From NCBI RefSeq assembly GCF_037137055.1, contig NZ_JBBBNY010000002.1, positions 124,001 to 188,000 on the forward strand: a stretch of DNA of 64,000 nucleotides, written 5' to 3'. Position numbers and translations under genes: made by a program. Position 1 is the stretch's first letter. Each line of letters starts with the position of its first letter. The notes below the pieces were generated by a model. That model saw only the letters and a program-made list of their open reading frames with translations, was not told where the DNA came from and did not search any database. This DNA is from Frateuria_A yonginensis. GTDB lineage: Bacteria; Pseudomonadota; Gammaproteobacteria; Xanthomonadales; Rhodanobacteraceae. Shown here piece by piece: positions 8,196 to 15,943 of the stretch.

Positions 8196-8951
8196 ATGAC
8201 CGACCTCGCCGACCTCACCCGACGGTTCCGTTTCGTGCTCGTGCGTACCTCGCATCCGGGCAACATCGGCAGCGCGGCGCGGGCGATCCGCACGATGGGC
8301 TTCACCCGGCTGGACCTGGTCGCACCGGCGGAATTCCCCAGTCGCGAGGCCGATGCGCTGGCGGCGAACGCGGTGCACGTGCTGGCCGAGGCGGGGGTGC
8401 ACGATGCGCTGGTCGACGGGCTGGCCGGCGTGACCTTCGCGCTGGGCCTGTCGGCGCGCCGGCGTGGCGTGAACCTGCCCGAACTCACGCCGCGCGAGGG
8501 CGCGGCACAGGCGCTCGCCGCGGCGGCGAGCGGCGGACAGGTGGCGCTGGTGTTCGGCAACGAGCGTACCGGGCTGGAGAACGAGGAGCTGGCGCGCTGC
8601 CACGCGATGGTGCGCATCCCCAGCGTGGACGACTACAGCTCGCTCAACCTGGCCCAGGCGGTGCAGGTGATGGCCTACGAGCAGCGCCTGGCGATGCTCG
8701 GCGACGCACCGCCGCCACCACCGGAGCACGACGAGCCGCCGGCCGATGCCGCGCGCATGGAGCGCTTCTTCGAGCACCTCGCGCAGACCCTGGACGACAT
8801 CGAGTTCCACAAGGGCCGCGAGCCGACCACGATCATGTTGCGCCTGCGCCGACTGTTCCAGCGGGCGCAGCCGGACGAGCGCGAGCTGCGCATCCTGCAC
8901 GGCGTGCTGGCCGATGCGCAGCGGATGGCGATGCTGGCCAAGCGCACGTAG
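8196..8951 (+). CDS. trmJ: tRNA (cytidine/uridine-2'-O-)-methyltransferase TrmJ
   Basis: TrmJ 2'-O-methylates position 32 of several tRNAs using S-adenosylmethionine. The 251-residue protein has the SPOUT fold signatures: VRTSHPGNIGSAARAIRTMGF at the N-terminus, the knot motif ALVFGNERTGLENEEL and IPSVDDYSSLNLAQAVQVMAYE. A C-terminal helical domain (MERFFEHLAQTL...) is as in the family. The ATG at 8196 is preferred over an upstream TTG at 8175 because the family starts right before the DLTRRFRFVLVRTSHPGN segment. Confidence 0.94.
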   Translation: MTDLADLTRRFRFVLVRTSHPGNIGSAARAIRTMGFTRLDLVAPAEFPSREADALAANAVHVLAEAGVHDALVDGLAGVTFALGLSARRRGVNLPELTPREGAAQALAAAASGGQVALVFGNERTGLENEELARCHAMVRIPSVDDYSSLNLAQAVQVMAYEQRLAMLGDAPPPPPEHDEPPADAARMERFFEHLAQTLDDIEFHKGREPTTIMLRLRRLFQRAQPDERELRILHGVLADAQRMAMLAKRT

Positions 8952-8986
8952 GCCTGCAAACCGTAGGCTCGGTTCGCCGTCCCCGC

Positions 8987-9586
8987 CTAGGGCGCGACCG
9001 GCGCCAGCGTCTCCACGTACACCAGCTCGCAGGCCCCGTTGCCGGTGTCCTCGCGGCTGAGCGAGGTGCGCCAGCGCCAGCCGTCCGGACGACTGGCGTC
9101 GACCAGGAAGCCCTCCAGGTGCACCAGCTCGCCGGGACGCACGCGGTCCATGGCCCGGCGCACGCCGTCGTCCGCCGGGATCAGGTGCATGTTGGCGCTG
9201 GAGGTCTCGATCTCGCGGCGCGGGATGGGGAACGCGTCCACGTGCCAGTAGTAGAAGCGGTCCGACTGGCGGATCGCGATGGCCGAGAGCACCGCGCTGT
9301 CGGACATGCGACCCCAGCCGAGCGCCAGGTCCATCGGCGCGAGCGCGGCGCCGCCGTCGAAGCGGTAGTCCTCGCGGGAAAGCACGCGCGCGGTCAGCGC
9401 GAAGTGGGCGCGGGTGCGCAGGGTCGTGTCGCCGCGCTGCAGTACCGCGCCATCGTCCAGGTCGACCTGCTCGGGCGCCGCCGGGGCCAGCACGCCCGGT
9501 GGCGGGTGCAGCGGGCGCTGTCGCCACCAGCCCAGCGCGCCCCAGACGAGCACCACGGACAAGCCCAGCCACAGCAGTCGCCGCAT
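8987..9586 (-). CDS. Membrane-anchored hypothetical protein
   Basis: A 199-residue protein with one N-terminal hydrophobic anchor or uncleaved signal (LLWLGLSVVLVWGALGWW, residues 4-21) followed by a proline-rich linker and a soluble domain. The soluble part contains DYRFDGGAALAPMDLALGWGRMSD, FYYWHVDAFPIPRREI and a nucleic-acid-binding-like beta pattern (GELVHLEGFLVDA). I do not recognise a named family. It lies between trmJ (convergent) and oxyR (same strand, 26 bp downstream of oxyR) and could be co-transcribed with oxyR. Real coding is supported by codon-frame continuity and the clear anchor. Confidence 0.75.
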   Translation of the reverse strand: MRRLLWLGLSVVLVWGALGWWRQRPLHPPPGVLAPAAPEQVDLDDGAVLQRGDTTLRTRAHFALTARVLSREDYRFDGGAALAPMDLALGWGRMSDSAVLSAIAIRQSDRFYYWHVDAFPIPRREIETSSANMHLIPADDGVRRAMDRVRPGELVHLEGFLVDASRPDGWRWRTSLSREDTGNGACELVYVETLAPVAP

Positions 9587-9611
9587 CGTGTTTCCCCCTG
9601 TGGGAAGGGTA

Positions 9612-10559
9612 TCAGGCGCGCTTGCGTCGCGCGCCGTCGGCGGGCTCGGCCAGCCCGGGCCGGAGCAGTTCCGGCGGCAGGCTGCGCACCACCCCGGCGA
9701 AGCGCTCGAGGAAGGGCCCCAGCGACGAGCTCTTGCGCCACACCAGCGCGATGCGGCGGCTCGGCGCGTGGCCGGCGAATTCCAGCAACTGCACGTTCTC
9801 GGTGCGCGCCACCGGCGGCTTGATCGCCAGGGTGGGCAGCAGCGTGATCCCGACGTTGGCGGCCACCATCTGCCGCAGCGTCTCCAGGCTGGTGGCGCGG
9901 AAGCCGACCTTCTCGCCGGCGCCGGCGAGCTGGCACAACTCCAGCGCCTGGTCGCGCAGGCAATGGCCGTCCTCCAGCAGCAGCAGGCTCTCGTCCTCCA
10001 GGTCGGCCAGCTTCAGGCGTGCCTTGCGATGCGCCAGCGGGTGGTCGTCGGGCACGGCCAGCACGAACGGTTCCTCGAACAGGAACTCGGCATGCAGGCT
10101 TTCCTCGTGGATCGGCAAGGCGAGAATGCCCACGTCCAGCGAGCCCTCGCGCAGCATGCGCATGACCTGCTCGGTCTTCTCCTCGATGAGCAGCAGCTCC
10201 AGGCGCGGGAAGCGCCGGCGCACCAGCGGTACCAGGTGCGGCAGCAGGTAGGGGCCCAGCGTGGGGAACACGCCCAGGCGCAGCTTGCCCGCTTCCGGGT
10301 CGCGCGTGCGCTGGGCGATGGCCTTGATCTCCTCGACCTCGGCCAGCACGCCGCGCGCGCGACGCGCGATCTCGCGGCCGGTCTCGGTGAGCAGCACCTT
10401 GCGCGGCGTGCGCTCGACCAGCGCCACGCCGAGCTCGTCCTCGAGCTTCTTGATCTGCGTGGAAAGGGTCGGCTGGCTGACGAAGCTGGCCTCGGCCGCG
10501 CGCCCGAAATGGCGGTGCTCGGCCAGCGACACGAGGTAGGAGAGGTCGCGCAGGTTCAT
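9612..10559 (-). CDS. oxyR: Hydrogen peroxide-sensing LysR-type regulator OxyR
   Basis: A 315-residue LysR-family activator with an N-terminal winged helix-turn-helix (MNLRDLSYLVSLAEHRHFGRAAEASFVSQPTLS is the recognition region). A substrate-like domain carries the two redox cysteines in DGHCLRDQALELC, C200 and C209, with the same nine-residue spacing as C199/C208 of E. coli OxyR. Oxidation to a disulfide would activate it. It is divergent from ahpC, and a 37-bp OxyR operator lies 12 bp upstream of its start codon, implying autoregulation. The start at 10559 gives the canonical MNLRDL N-terminus. Confidence 0.96.
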   Translation of the reverse strand: MNLRDLSYLVSLAEHRHFGRAAEASFVSQPTLSTQIKKLEDELGVALVERTPRKVLLTETGREIARRARGVLAEVEEIKAIAQRTRDPEAGKLRLGVFPTLGPYLLPHLVPLVRRRFPRLELLLIEEKTEQVMRMLREGSLDVGILALPIHEESLHAEFLFEEPFVLAVPDDHPLAHRKARLKLADLEDESLLLLEDGHCLRDQALELCQLAGAGEKVGFRATSLETLRQMVAANVGITLLPTLAIKPPVARTENVQLLEFAGHAPSRRIALVWRKSSSLGPFLERFAGVVRSLPPELLRPGLAEPADGARRKRA

Positions 10560-10570
10560 GTCGTGCTCCG

Positions 10571-10607
10571 ATAGGCCGTGCCTATGATTGTGATGGCAAC
10601 AATCAAT
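10571..10607. promoter_or_regulatory. OxyR operator in the oxyR-ahpC intergenic region
   Basis: The sequence at 10571-10585 is a perfect ATAG-N7-CTAT element. After exactly 7 bp, a degenerate ATGG-N7-CAAT element occupies 10593-10607. This 15+7+15 layout is the known OxyR tetramer site. It sits 12 bp before the oxyR start and 108 bp before ahpC, fitting repression of oxyR and activation of ahpCD. The match is seen directly; binding is inferred. Confidence 0.85.
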
Positions 10608-10715
10608 TTGAACAATGTCCAGGGGCTGCGTAACCTTGCTCCCGTGACGCGTCGTCCACGGCGCCCATGATGCTCTAACCGATCGCTTTTTCACCCGTAC
10701 TTCAAGGAGAGACAC

Positions 10716-11255
10716 ATGCTCACCATCGGCGACAAGTTCCCCCAGTTCAGCGTGCCCGCCACCGTCTCGATCGAGAGCCTGGAAAAGGCCTTCACCACGA
10801 TCGACAACAACACCTACAAGGGCAAGTGGCTGTGCGTGTTCTTCTATCCGAAGGACTTCACCTTCGTCTGCCCGACCGAGATCAAGGGCTTCTCGGACGT
10901 CAACCAGCAGTTCGCCGACCGTGACTGCCAGGTGCTGGCCGCCAGCACCGACTCGGAGTTCGTGCACCTGGCCTGGCGCAAGGACCACAAGGACCTGCGC
11001 GACCTCCAGTTCCCGATGCTGGCCGACATCAAGAAGGACCTCAGCAACGCGCTGGGCATCCTGACCGCCGACGGCGTGGCGCAGCGCGCGACCTTCCTGG
11101 TCGACCCCGAAGGCGTGATCCGCTTCGTCTACGTGACCGACGGCTCGGTCGGCCGCAACCCGCAGGAAGTGCTGCGCGTGCTCGATGCGCTGCAGACCGA
11201 CGAGCTGTGCCCGTGCAACTGGCACCAGGGCGAAGAGACCCTCAAGGTCGCCTGA
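10716..11255 (+). CDS. ahpC: Alkyl hydroperoxide reductase peroxiredoxin AhpC
   Basis: A 2-Cys peroxiredoxin of 179 residues that reduces H2O2 and organic peroxides. The peroxidatic cysteine is C52 in DFTFVCPTE; the resolving cysteine region is at the C-terminus (LCPCNWHQGEE, C165/C167). It belongs to the mycobacterial-type AhpC group that is recycled by AhpD rather than by the flavoprotein AhpF, which fits the downstream gene. A ribosome-binding site (AAGGAGAG) precedes the ATG. OxyR control is expected from the operator at 10571-10607. Confidence 0.95.
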   Translation: MLTIGDKFPQFSVPATVSIESLEKAFTTIDNNTYKGKWLCVFFYPKDFTFVCPTEIKGFSDVNQQFADRDCQVLAASTDSEFVHLAWRKDHKDLRDLQFPMLADIKKDLSNALGILTADGVAQRATFLVDPEGVIRFVYVTDGSVGRNPQEVLRVLDALQTDELCPCNWHQGEETLKVA

Positions 11256-11378
11256 TCGGCTCCACCCGCAGTACCCCGCGCGTCCGACCCCTCCCTCCCC
11301 CGCAGGGCGCGCGGGTTCCCCGGCCGGCGGCACTCCCCTTCGCCGCCGGCCCTTTTCCCCGCATCCAGTAGGTGTCCC

Positions 11379-11918
11379 ATGAGCCTTGCCGACCTCAAGA
11401 GTCAGCTGCCCGACTATGCCAAGGACCTGCGCCTGAACCTCGACTCGGTGCTGACCGAGGGCGGGGCGCCCGGTCTCACCCAGAAGCAGATCATGGTGGT
11501 CGCGCTCGCCGCGGCGATCGCCTCGCGCTACAAGCCGCTGACCCGCGCGGTGGCCGAGGAGGCCGCGCAGCACGCCAGCGCCGAGGAGCTCAATGGCGCC
11601 CGCGTGGCCGCCTCCATCATGGGCATGAACAACATCTACTACCGCTTCGTGCACATGGTGAGCGAGCCGGAGTACGGCACCCTGCGTGCCGCGCTGCGCA
11701 TGAACGCGATGGCCAACCCCGGCGGCGCCAAGATCGACTTCGAGCTGGCCTCGCTGGCCGTCTCGGCGGTCAACGGCTGCGGCATGTGCGTGGACTCGCA
11801 CGAGAAGACCCTGCGCAAGCACGGCCTCTCCGCCCAGCCGATCCAGAGCGCGATCCGCATCGCCGCCGTGATCCATGCGGTCGCGGTGGCGCTGGAGCAG
11901 GCCGACGTGGCCGGCTGA
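11379..11918 (+). CDS. ahpD: Alkyl hydroperoxidase / AhpC reductase AhpD
   Basis: A 179-residue AhpD-like protein. The CxxC redox centre with the proton-relay histidine is visible in NGCGMCVDSHEKTL (C134, C137, H141), and the all-helical carboxymuconolactone decarboxylase-like body is apparent. In Mycobacterium AhpD reduces AhpC via dihydrolipoamide adaptor proteins; the same role is inferred here. It follows ahpC by 123 bp on the same strand and ends in a strong terminator, so ahpC-ahpD form an oxidative-stress unit under OxyR. Confidence 0.93.
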   Translation: MSLADLKSQLPDYAKDLRLNLDSVLTEGGAPGLTQKQIMVVALAAAIASRYKPLTRAVAEEAAQHASAEELNGARVAASIMGMNNIYYRFVHMVSEPEYGTLRAALRMNAMANPGGAKIDFELASLAVSAVNGCGMCVDSHEKTLRKHGLSAQPIQSAIRIAAVIHAVAVALEQADVAG

Positions 11919-11942
11919 GCCTTCCCGGTCCCGAGTCCGCGA

Positions 11943-11970
11943 GCCCGGCCAGCGATGGCCGGGCTTTTTT
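11943..11970 (+). terminator. Rho-independent terminator of ahpCD
   Basis: A perfect 8-bp stem GCCCGGCC (11943-11950) / GGCCGGGC (11957-11964) with a 6-nt loop, followed by six T at 11965-11970, lies 25 bp past the ahpD stop. Confidence 0.93.
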
Positions 11971-12154
11971 CTGCGCAGCGGGGGAGAAAGCCGTGGGCCG
12001 GAAGGCGGCGGCGCGGCGCTTGGCTGCCGCCGGTGCGGAAGTGGCGACGGCCTTCACGTCTGCTCCAGCTCATCCATGCCTTTTGGCACTGTGTCACAAG
12101 TCATGCCCGGCCTAGCTTCGGGCGTTGCCTTCACAGTCCCTGGGGAAAACCAAC

Positions 12155-14836
12155 ATGCGTCGACTCGTCCGCCCCCTCGTGCTCACCGCGCTCGCCGCCT
12201 GCTGCGGCGCCGCGTTCGCCGCCACCGCCGACCAGGTGCCGCACGGCAAGCTGCCGCGCTGGGCCGTGCCGGAGTCCTACACGCTGTCGTTCAAGGTCGA
12301 TCCGCGGCAGCAGGACTTCTCCGGCACCACCACCATCAAGGTGGACCTCAAGCAGGCCTCCGACCACATCTGGCTGCACGGCCGCGAGCTGAAGGTATCC
12401 AAGGTCACGGTGACCGACGCGGCCGGCAGGACCCACGCGGCCAGGTACGTCGAGGCGGCGCCGAAGGAGGGCGTGGTGCGGGTCGACTTCGCCGGCACGC
12501 TCAAGCCGCAGGAGCTCACCCTGCGCTTCGACTACACCGCGCCGCTCAACATGCAGCTGCAGGGCCTGTACAAGGTCAGCCACGAAGGCATCCCGTATGC
12601 GATGACGCAGATGGAGCCGATCAGCGCGCGCTACGCCTTCCCCGGCTTCGACGAACCCGATTTCAAGACGCCGTTCGACATCAGCCTGACCATCCCGAAC
12701 GACGAGAAGGCCGTCGCCAACACCAAGCAGGTCAAGGAAACGCCCGCGGGCAACGGCTGGAAGACGCTGAGCTTCTCCACCACCAAGCCGCTGCCGACCT
12801 ACCTGGTCGCCTTCGGCGTGGGCCCGTGGGACATCGTCGCCGGCCCGGACATCTCGCCGGACGCCTACCGCGCCACGCCGTTGCAGCTGCGCGGCATCGC
12901 CGCCAAGGGCGAGGGCCACCGGATGCAGCACGTGCTGTCCGAGACGCCGAGCATCATCCACACGCTGGAGGACTACTACGGCTTCGGCTATCCGTGGGAC
13001 AAGCTCGACCTGCTCGCCGCGCCGGACTTCGCCGCCGGCGCGATGGAGAACGCCGGCCTGGTGACCTTCCGCGACTGGCTGCTGCTGCTCGATCCCGATT
13101 CGCCGGCGCAGTACGTGCGCGGCTCGTTCAACGTCAACGCCCACGAGCTGGCCCACCAGTGGACCGGCGACACCGTCACCACCGCCTGGTGGAACGACAT
13201 CTGGCTCAACGAGGCGTTCGCCACCTGGATGCAGCAGAAGGTGACGATGAAGGTGCATCCGGAATACCGCGCAGACCTCGACCGCGTGCGCGGCGCGCAG
13301 TTCGCGATGGACAACGACAGCCTGGTCACCGCGCGCAAGATCCGCCAGCCGATCACCGGCAACGGCGACATCGAGACCGCGTTCGACTCGATCACCTACC
13401 AGAAGGGCGCCAGCGTGCTCGGCATGTTCGAGGGCTACGTGGGCGAGAAGACCTTCCAGCAGGGCATGCGCCAGTACATCCAGGACCACAAGTTCTCCAT
13501 CGCCACCGCCGACGACCTGGTCGACTCGATCGCCAAGGCGGCCGACAAGGGCGAGAACTTCAAGCAGGCGTTCAAGAGCTTCCTCAACCAGCCCGGCGTG
13601 CCCTACGTGCAGACGCAGCTGATGCAGAAGGACGGCCAGACCGTGCTCAAGCTCAGCCAGAGCCGCTACCTGCCGGTCGGCAGCAAGGGCAGCGCGAAGC
13701 ACGTGTGGGGCGTGCCGGTGTGCGTGCGCTACGGCACCGCCGACGGCAGCAGGGTCAACTGCGAGCTGCTGGAGAAGGCGCAGGGGACCATCGCGCTGCC
13801 GGGCGCCAGCGCCGGCACCTGGGTGATGCCCAACGCCAACGCCAGCGGCTACTACCGCTTCGGCATGGACAAGGCCGACCTGGCGCGGCTGGGCGAGCAG
13901 ATCGGCCATCTCACCGATGCCGAACAGCTGGCCTACGCCGACGCGGCCGAGGCGAGCTTCCACCACGGCGACATCAACGCCGGCGACCTGCTCGCCGCGC
14001 TCAAGCCGCTGACCGCCTCGCGCGTTCGCGAAGTGGCCATCGCGCCGATCAGCAGCTACGAATGGATCCGCCGCTACCTGGCGCGCACCGACGCGCAGCG
14101 CAACGCGCTGGACGCCTGGGCCAAGACCGCCTACCTCCCGCGCATGCAGCTGCTGGGCTACCACCGCAAGGCCGGCGAGCCGGACGGCGACTCCCTGCTG
14201 CGCAGCACGCTGGCCGGCTTCCTCGCGCTCGACGTGAAGCTGCCCGAGGTGCGTGCCGAGCTGCTCAAGCAGGGCGACGCGGCGCTGCAGCGCAAGGCCG
14301 ACGGCCGCCTGAACCTCGATGCCGCCGATCCGGACCTGCTCGACACCGCGCTGGCGGTGGCGGTGCAGGAACACGGCAAGAGCGCGGTCGACGCCCTCAT
14401 GGCCGAGTTGCCCAGGACCTCCGACCCGGCCCTGCGCAACGCCATGCTGGCGGGCCTGAGCGAGGTCCAGGATCCGGCGCTGGCCGAGCAGGTGCGCAAC
14501 TTCGCGCTGGACAAGCAGGTGAAGGTCGGCGAGATGGCCGCCCTGCTGCGCGGCGGGCGTGACACCCGCGCCCAGCGTGACGCGATGTGGAAGTGGGCGG
14601 TCGGGCACTACGACCAGATCGTGGCGCGTACCGGCAGCTTCGCCGGCGGCCGCCTGCCGAGCCTGATGGGCGGCGGTGGCTGCTCGAAGGACGAGGCCGA
14701 CCGCCTGCAGTCGTTCTTCAAGACCCGCGCCAAGGACGTCACCGGCGCCGAGCGCGGCCTGGCGCAGACCACCGAGGAGACCCTGCTGTGCGCGGCGCTG
14801 GTGGCCAAGCAGGACCCGCAGGCGATTCTGCACTGA
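12155..14836 (+). CDS. Exported M1 family zinc aminopeptidase
   Basis: An 893-residue metallopeptidase with a signal peptide (PLVLTALAACCGAAFA, residues 7-22) that places it in the periplasm or on the surface. The M1 signatures are clear: the exopeptidase motif GAMENAGL, zinc site HELAHQWTGD followed by the glutamate in NEAFATW, and a catalytic tyrosine region (AFDSITYQKGASVL). The C-terminal part resembles the ERAP1-like helical domain. The ATG at 12155 starts the signal peptide; an upstream TTG at 12125 would spoil it. It probably removes N-terminal residues from peptides taken from outside. An intrinsic terminator follows. Confidence 0.94.
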   Translation: MRRLVRPLVLTALAACCGAAFAATADQVPHGKLPRWAVPESYTLSFKVDPRQQDFSGTTTIKVDLKQASDHIWLHGRELKVSKVTVTDAAGRTHAARYVEAAPKEGVVRVDFAGTLKPQELTLRFDYTAPLNMQLQGLYKVSHEGIPYAMTQMEPISARYAFPGFDEPDFKTPFDISLTIPNDEKAVANTKQVKETPAGNGWKTLSFSTTKPLPTYLVAFGVGPWDIVAGPDISPDAYRATPLQLRGIAAKGEGHRMQHVLSETPSIIHTLEDYYGFGYPWDKLDLLAAPDFAAGAMENAGLVTFRDWLLLLDPDSPAQYVRGSFNVNAHELAHQWTGDTVTTAWWNDIWLNEAFATWMQQKVTMKVHPEYRADLDRVRGAQFAMDNDSLVTARKIRQPITGNGDIETAFDSITYQKGASVLGMFEGYVGEKTFQQGMRQYIQDHKFSIATADDLVDSIAKAADKGENFKQAFKSFLNQPGVPYVQTQLMQKDGQTVLKLSQSRYLPVGSKGSAKHVWGVPVCVRYGTADGSRVNCELLEKAQGTIALPGASAGTWVMPNANASGYYRFGMDKADLARLGEQIGHLTDAEQLAYADAAEASFHHGDINAGDLLAALKPLTASRVREVAIAPISSYEWIRRYLARTDAQRNALDAWAKTAYLPRMQLLGYHRKAGEPDGDSLLRSTLAGFLALDVKLPEVRAELLKQGDAALQRKADGRLNLDAADPDLLDTALAVAVQEHGKSAVDALMAELPRTSDPALRNAMLAGLSEVQDPALAEQVRNFALDKQVKVGEMAALLRGGRDTRAQRDAMWKWAVGHYDQIVARTGSFAGGRLPSLMGGGGCSKDEADRLQSFFKTRAKDVTGAERGLAQTTEETLLCAALVAKQDPQAILH

Positions 14837-14862
14837 GGGCCCAGACCGCGCTCTGGTGAAAA

Positions 14863-14887
14863 GCCGGGCGGCAACGCCCGGCTTTTT
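14863..14887 (+). terminator. Rho-independent terminator of the aminopeptidase gene
   Basis: Stem GCCGGGCG (14863-14870) / CGCCCGGC (14875-14882) with a 4-nt loop, followed by five T, 26 bp after the stop codon. Confidence 0.9.
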
Positions 14888-14889
14888 AT

Positions 14890-15015
14890 GCCCTCCCCCA
14901 GCCGGGGAGCGGGTCGGCCGAGGGGCCGGGGCTCCCGGAAGGGCGTCGCTGCGCCGAAACCTTCTTTCGCTCATCCTCGCGCACGCGCGTCCTCTCCCGC
15001 AGCGGGGAGGGAGAC
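14890..15015. repeat. Paired REP-like inverted repeats
   Basis: Between the aminopeptidase terminator and prmC lie two arms of the same type as near 422: CCCTCCCCCAGCCGGGGAGC at 14890-14909 and CCTCTCCCGCAGCGGGGAGG at 14991-15010, about 80 bp apart. Each can form a short hairpin, as expected for intergenic repeat pairs of Xanthomonadales. Function is unknown. Confidence 0.6.
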
Positions 15016-15063
15016 ACATCCCGCGTTGGCTACACTGGCGCCCCGTCTTGCCGCGCCCGCCGA

Positions 15064-15894
15064 ATGAAGCAAGTCCGTACCCTCCTGTCGGCTGCCGCCG
15101 ATCGTCTCGGCGAACGCGCCGACGCCGAGATCCTGCTCGCCCACGCGCTCGGCAAGCCGCGCAGCTGGCTGATCGCGCACGCCGACGACACGCTGGGCGA
15201 TTCCGCCGTGGCCGACTTCCATGCGTTGCTGGGGCGCCGCGCTCAGGGCGAGCCGGTGGCCTACCTCACCGGGCGTCGCGGTTTCTGGACGCTGGAGCTG
15301 GCGGTGACGCCCGCCACGCTGATCCCGCGGCCGGAAACCGAGCTGCTGGTCGAGCTGGCGCTGGCGAAATTGCCGCGGACCGGCACGCCCCGCGTGGTGG
15401 ACCTCGGCACCGGCAGTGGCGCCGTCGCACTGGCGATCGCCCGCGAGTGCCCGCATGCCCGCGTGCTGGCCACCGACGCCAGCGCCGAGGCGCTGGCGGT
15501 GGCGCGCCGCAATGCCGAGACCAACCGGATACGCAACGTGGCCTTCGCGGAGGGCGACTGGTTCGCCGCCTTGCCGGGCGAACGCTTCGACCTGCTCGTC
15601 TCCAACCCGCCCTACATCGCCGCGGACGATCCGCATCTGGCGCAGGGCGACCTGCGTTTCGAACCCGCCGGCGCGCTGGCCTCCGGACACGACGGCCTGG
15701 ACGACATCCGGCATATCGTCGCCGGCGCTCCGGCGCACCTGCGGGCGGGCGGATGGCTGCTGTTCGAGCATGGATGGGACCAGGGCGCGGCGGTGCGCGG
15801 CCTGCTCGAGGCGGCCGGCTATCGCGAGGTGTTCACCGCGCAGGACCTGGGCCGGCGCGATCGGGTCAGCGGGGGGCGTGCAACGGCCGGCTGA
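15064..15894 (+). CDS. prmC: Release-factor glutamine N5-methyltransferase PrmC (HemK)
   Basis: PrmC methylates the glutamine of the GGQ motif in peptide chain release factors RF1 and RF2. The 276-residue protein has the N-terminal helical domain (AEILLAHALGKPRSWLIAH), the PVAYLTGRRGFWTLEL segment that contacts release factors, the SAM-binding VVDLGTGSGAVALAIA motif and the catalytic NPPY in LVSNPPYIAADDPHL. The C-terminus is typical. It faces dxs, which converges on it from the other strand. Confidence 0.95.
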   Translation: MKQVRTLLSAAADRLGERADAEILLAHALGKPRSWLIAHADDTLGDSAVADFHALLGRRAQGEPVAYLTGRRGFWTLELAVTPATLIPRPETELLVELALAKLPRTGTPRVVDLGTGSGAVALAIARECPHARVLATDASAEALAVARRNAETNRIRNVAFAEGDWFAALPGERFDLLVSNPPYIAADDPHLAQGDLRFEPAGALASGHDGLDDIRHIVAGAPAHLRAGGWLLFEHGWDQGAAVRGLLEAAGYREVFTAQDLGRRDRVSGGRATAG

Positions 15895-15943
15895 GCCCGC
15901 CGAGGCGGGCGGGCTGGCGGCGCGCCGCGCCCGCCCGTGGAGC

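Noticed and set aside
6687..9572. A 961-codon minus-strand gene
   Set aside because: Only the last 63 codons (6687-6878) form a real KGG protein with its own ribosome-binding site; the rest runs antisense to trmJ or out of frame through suhB.
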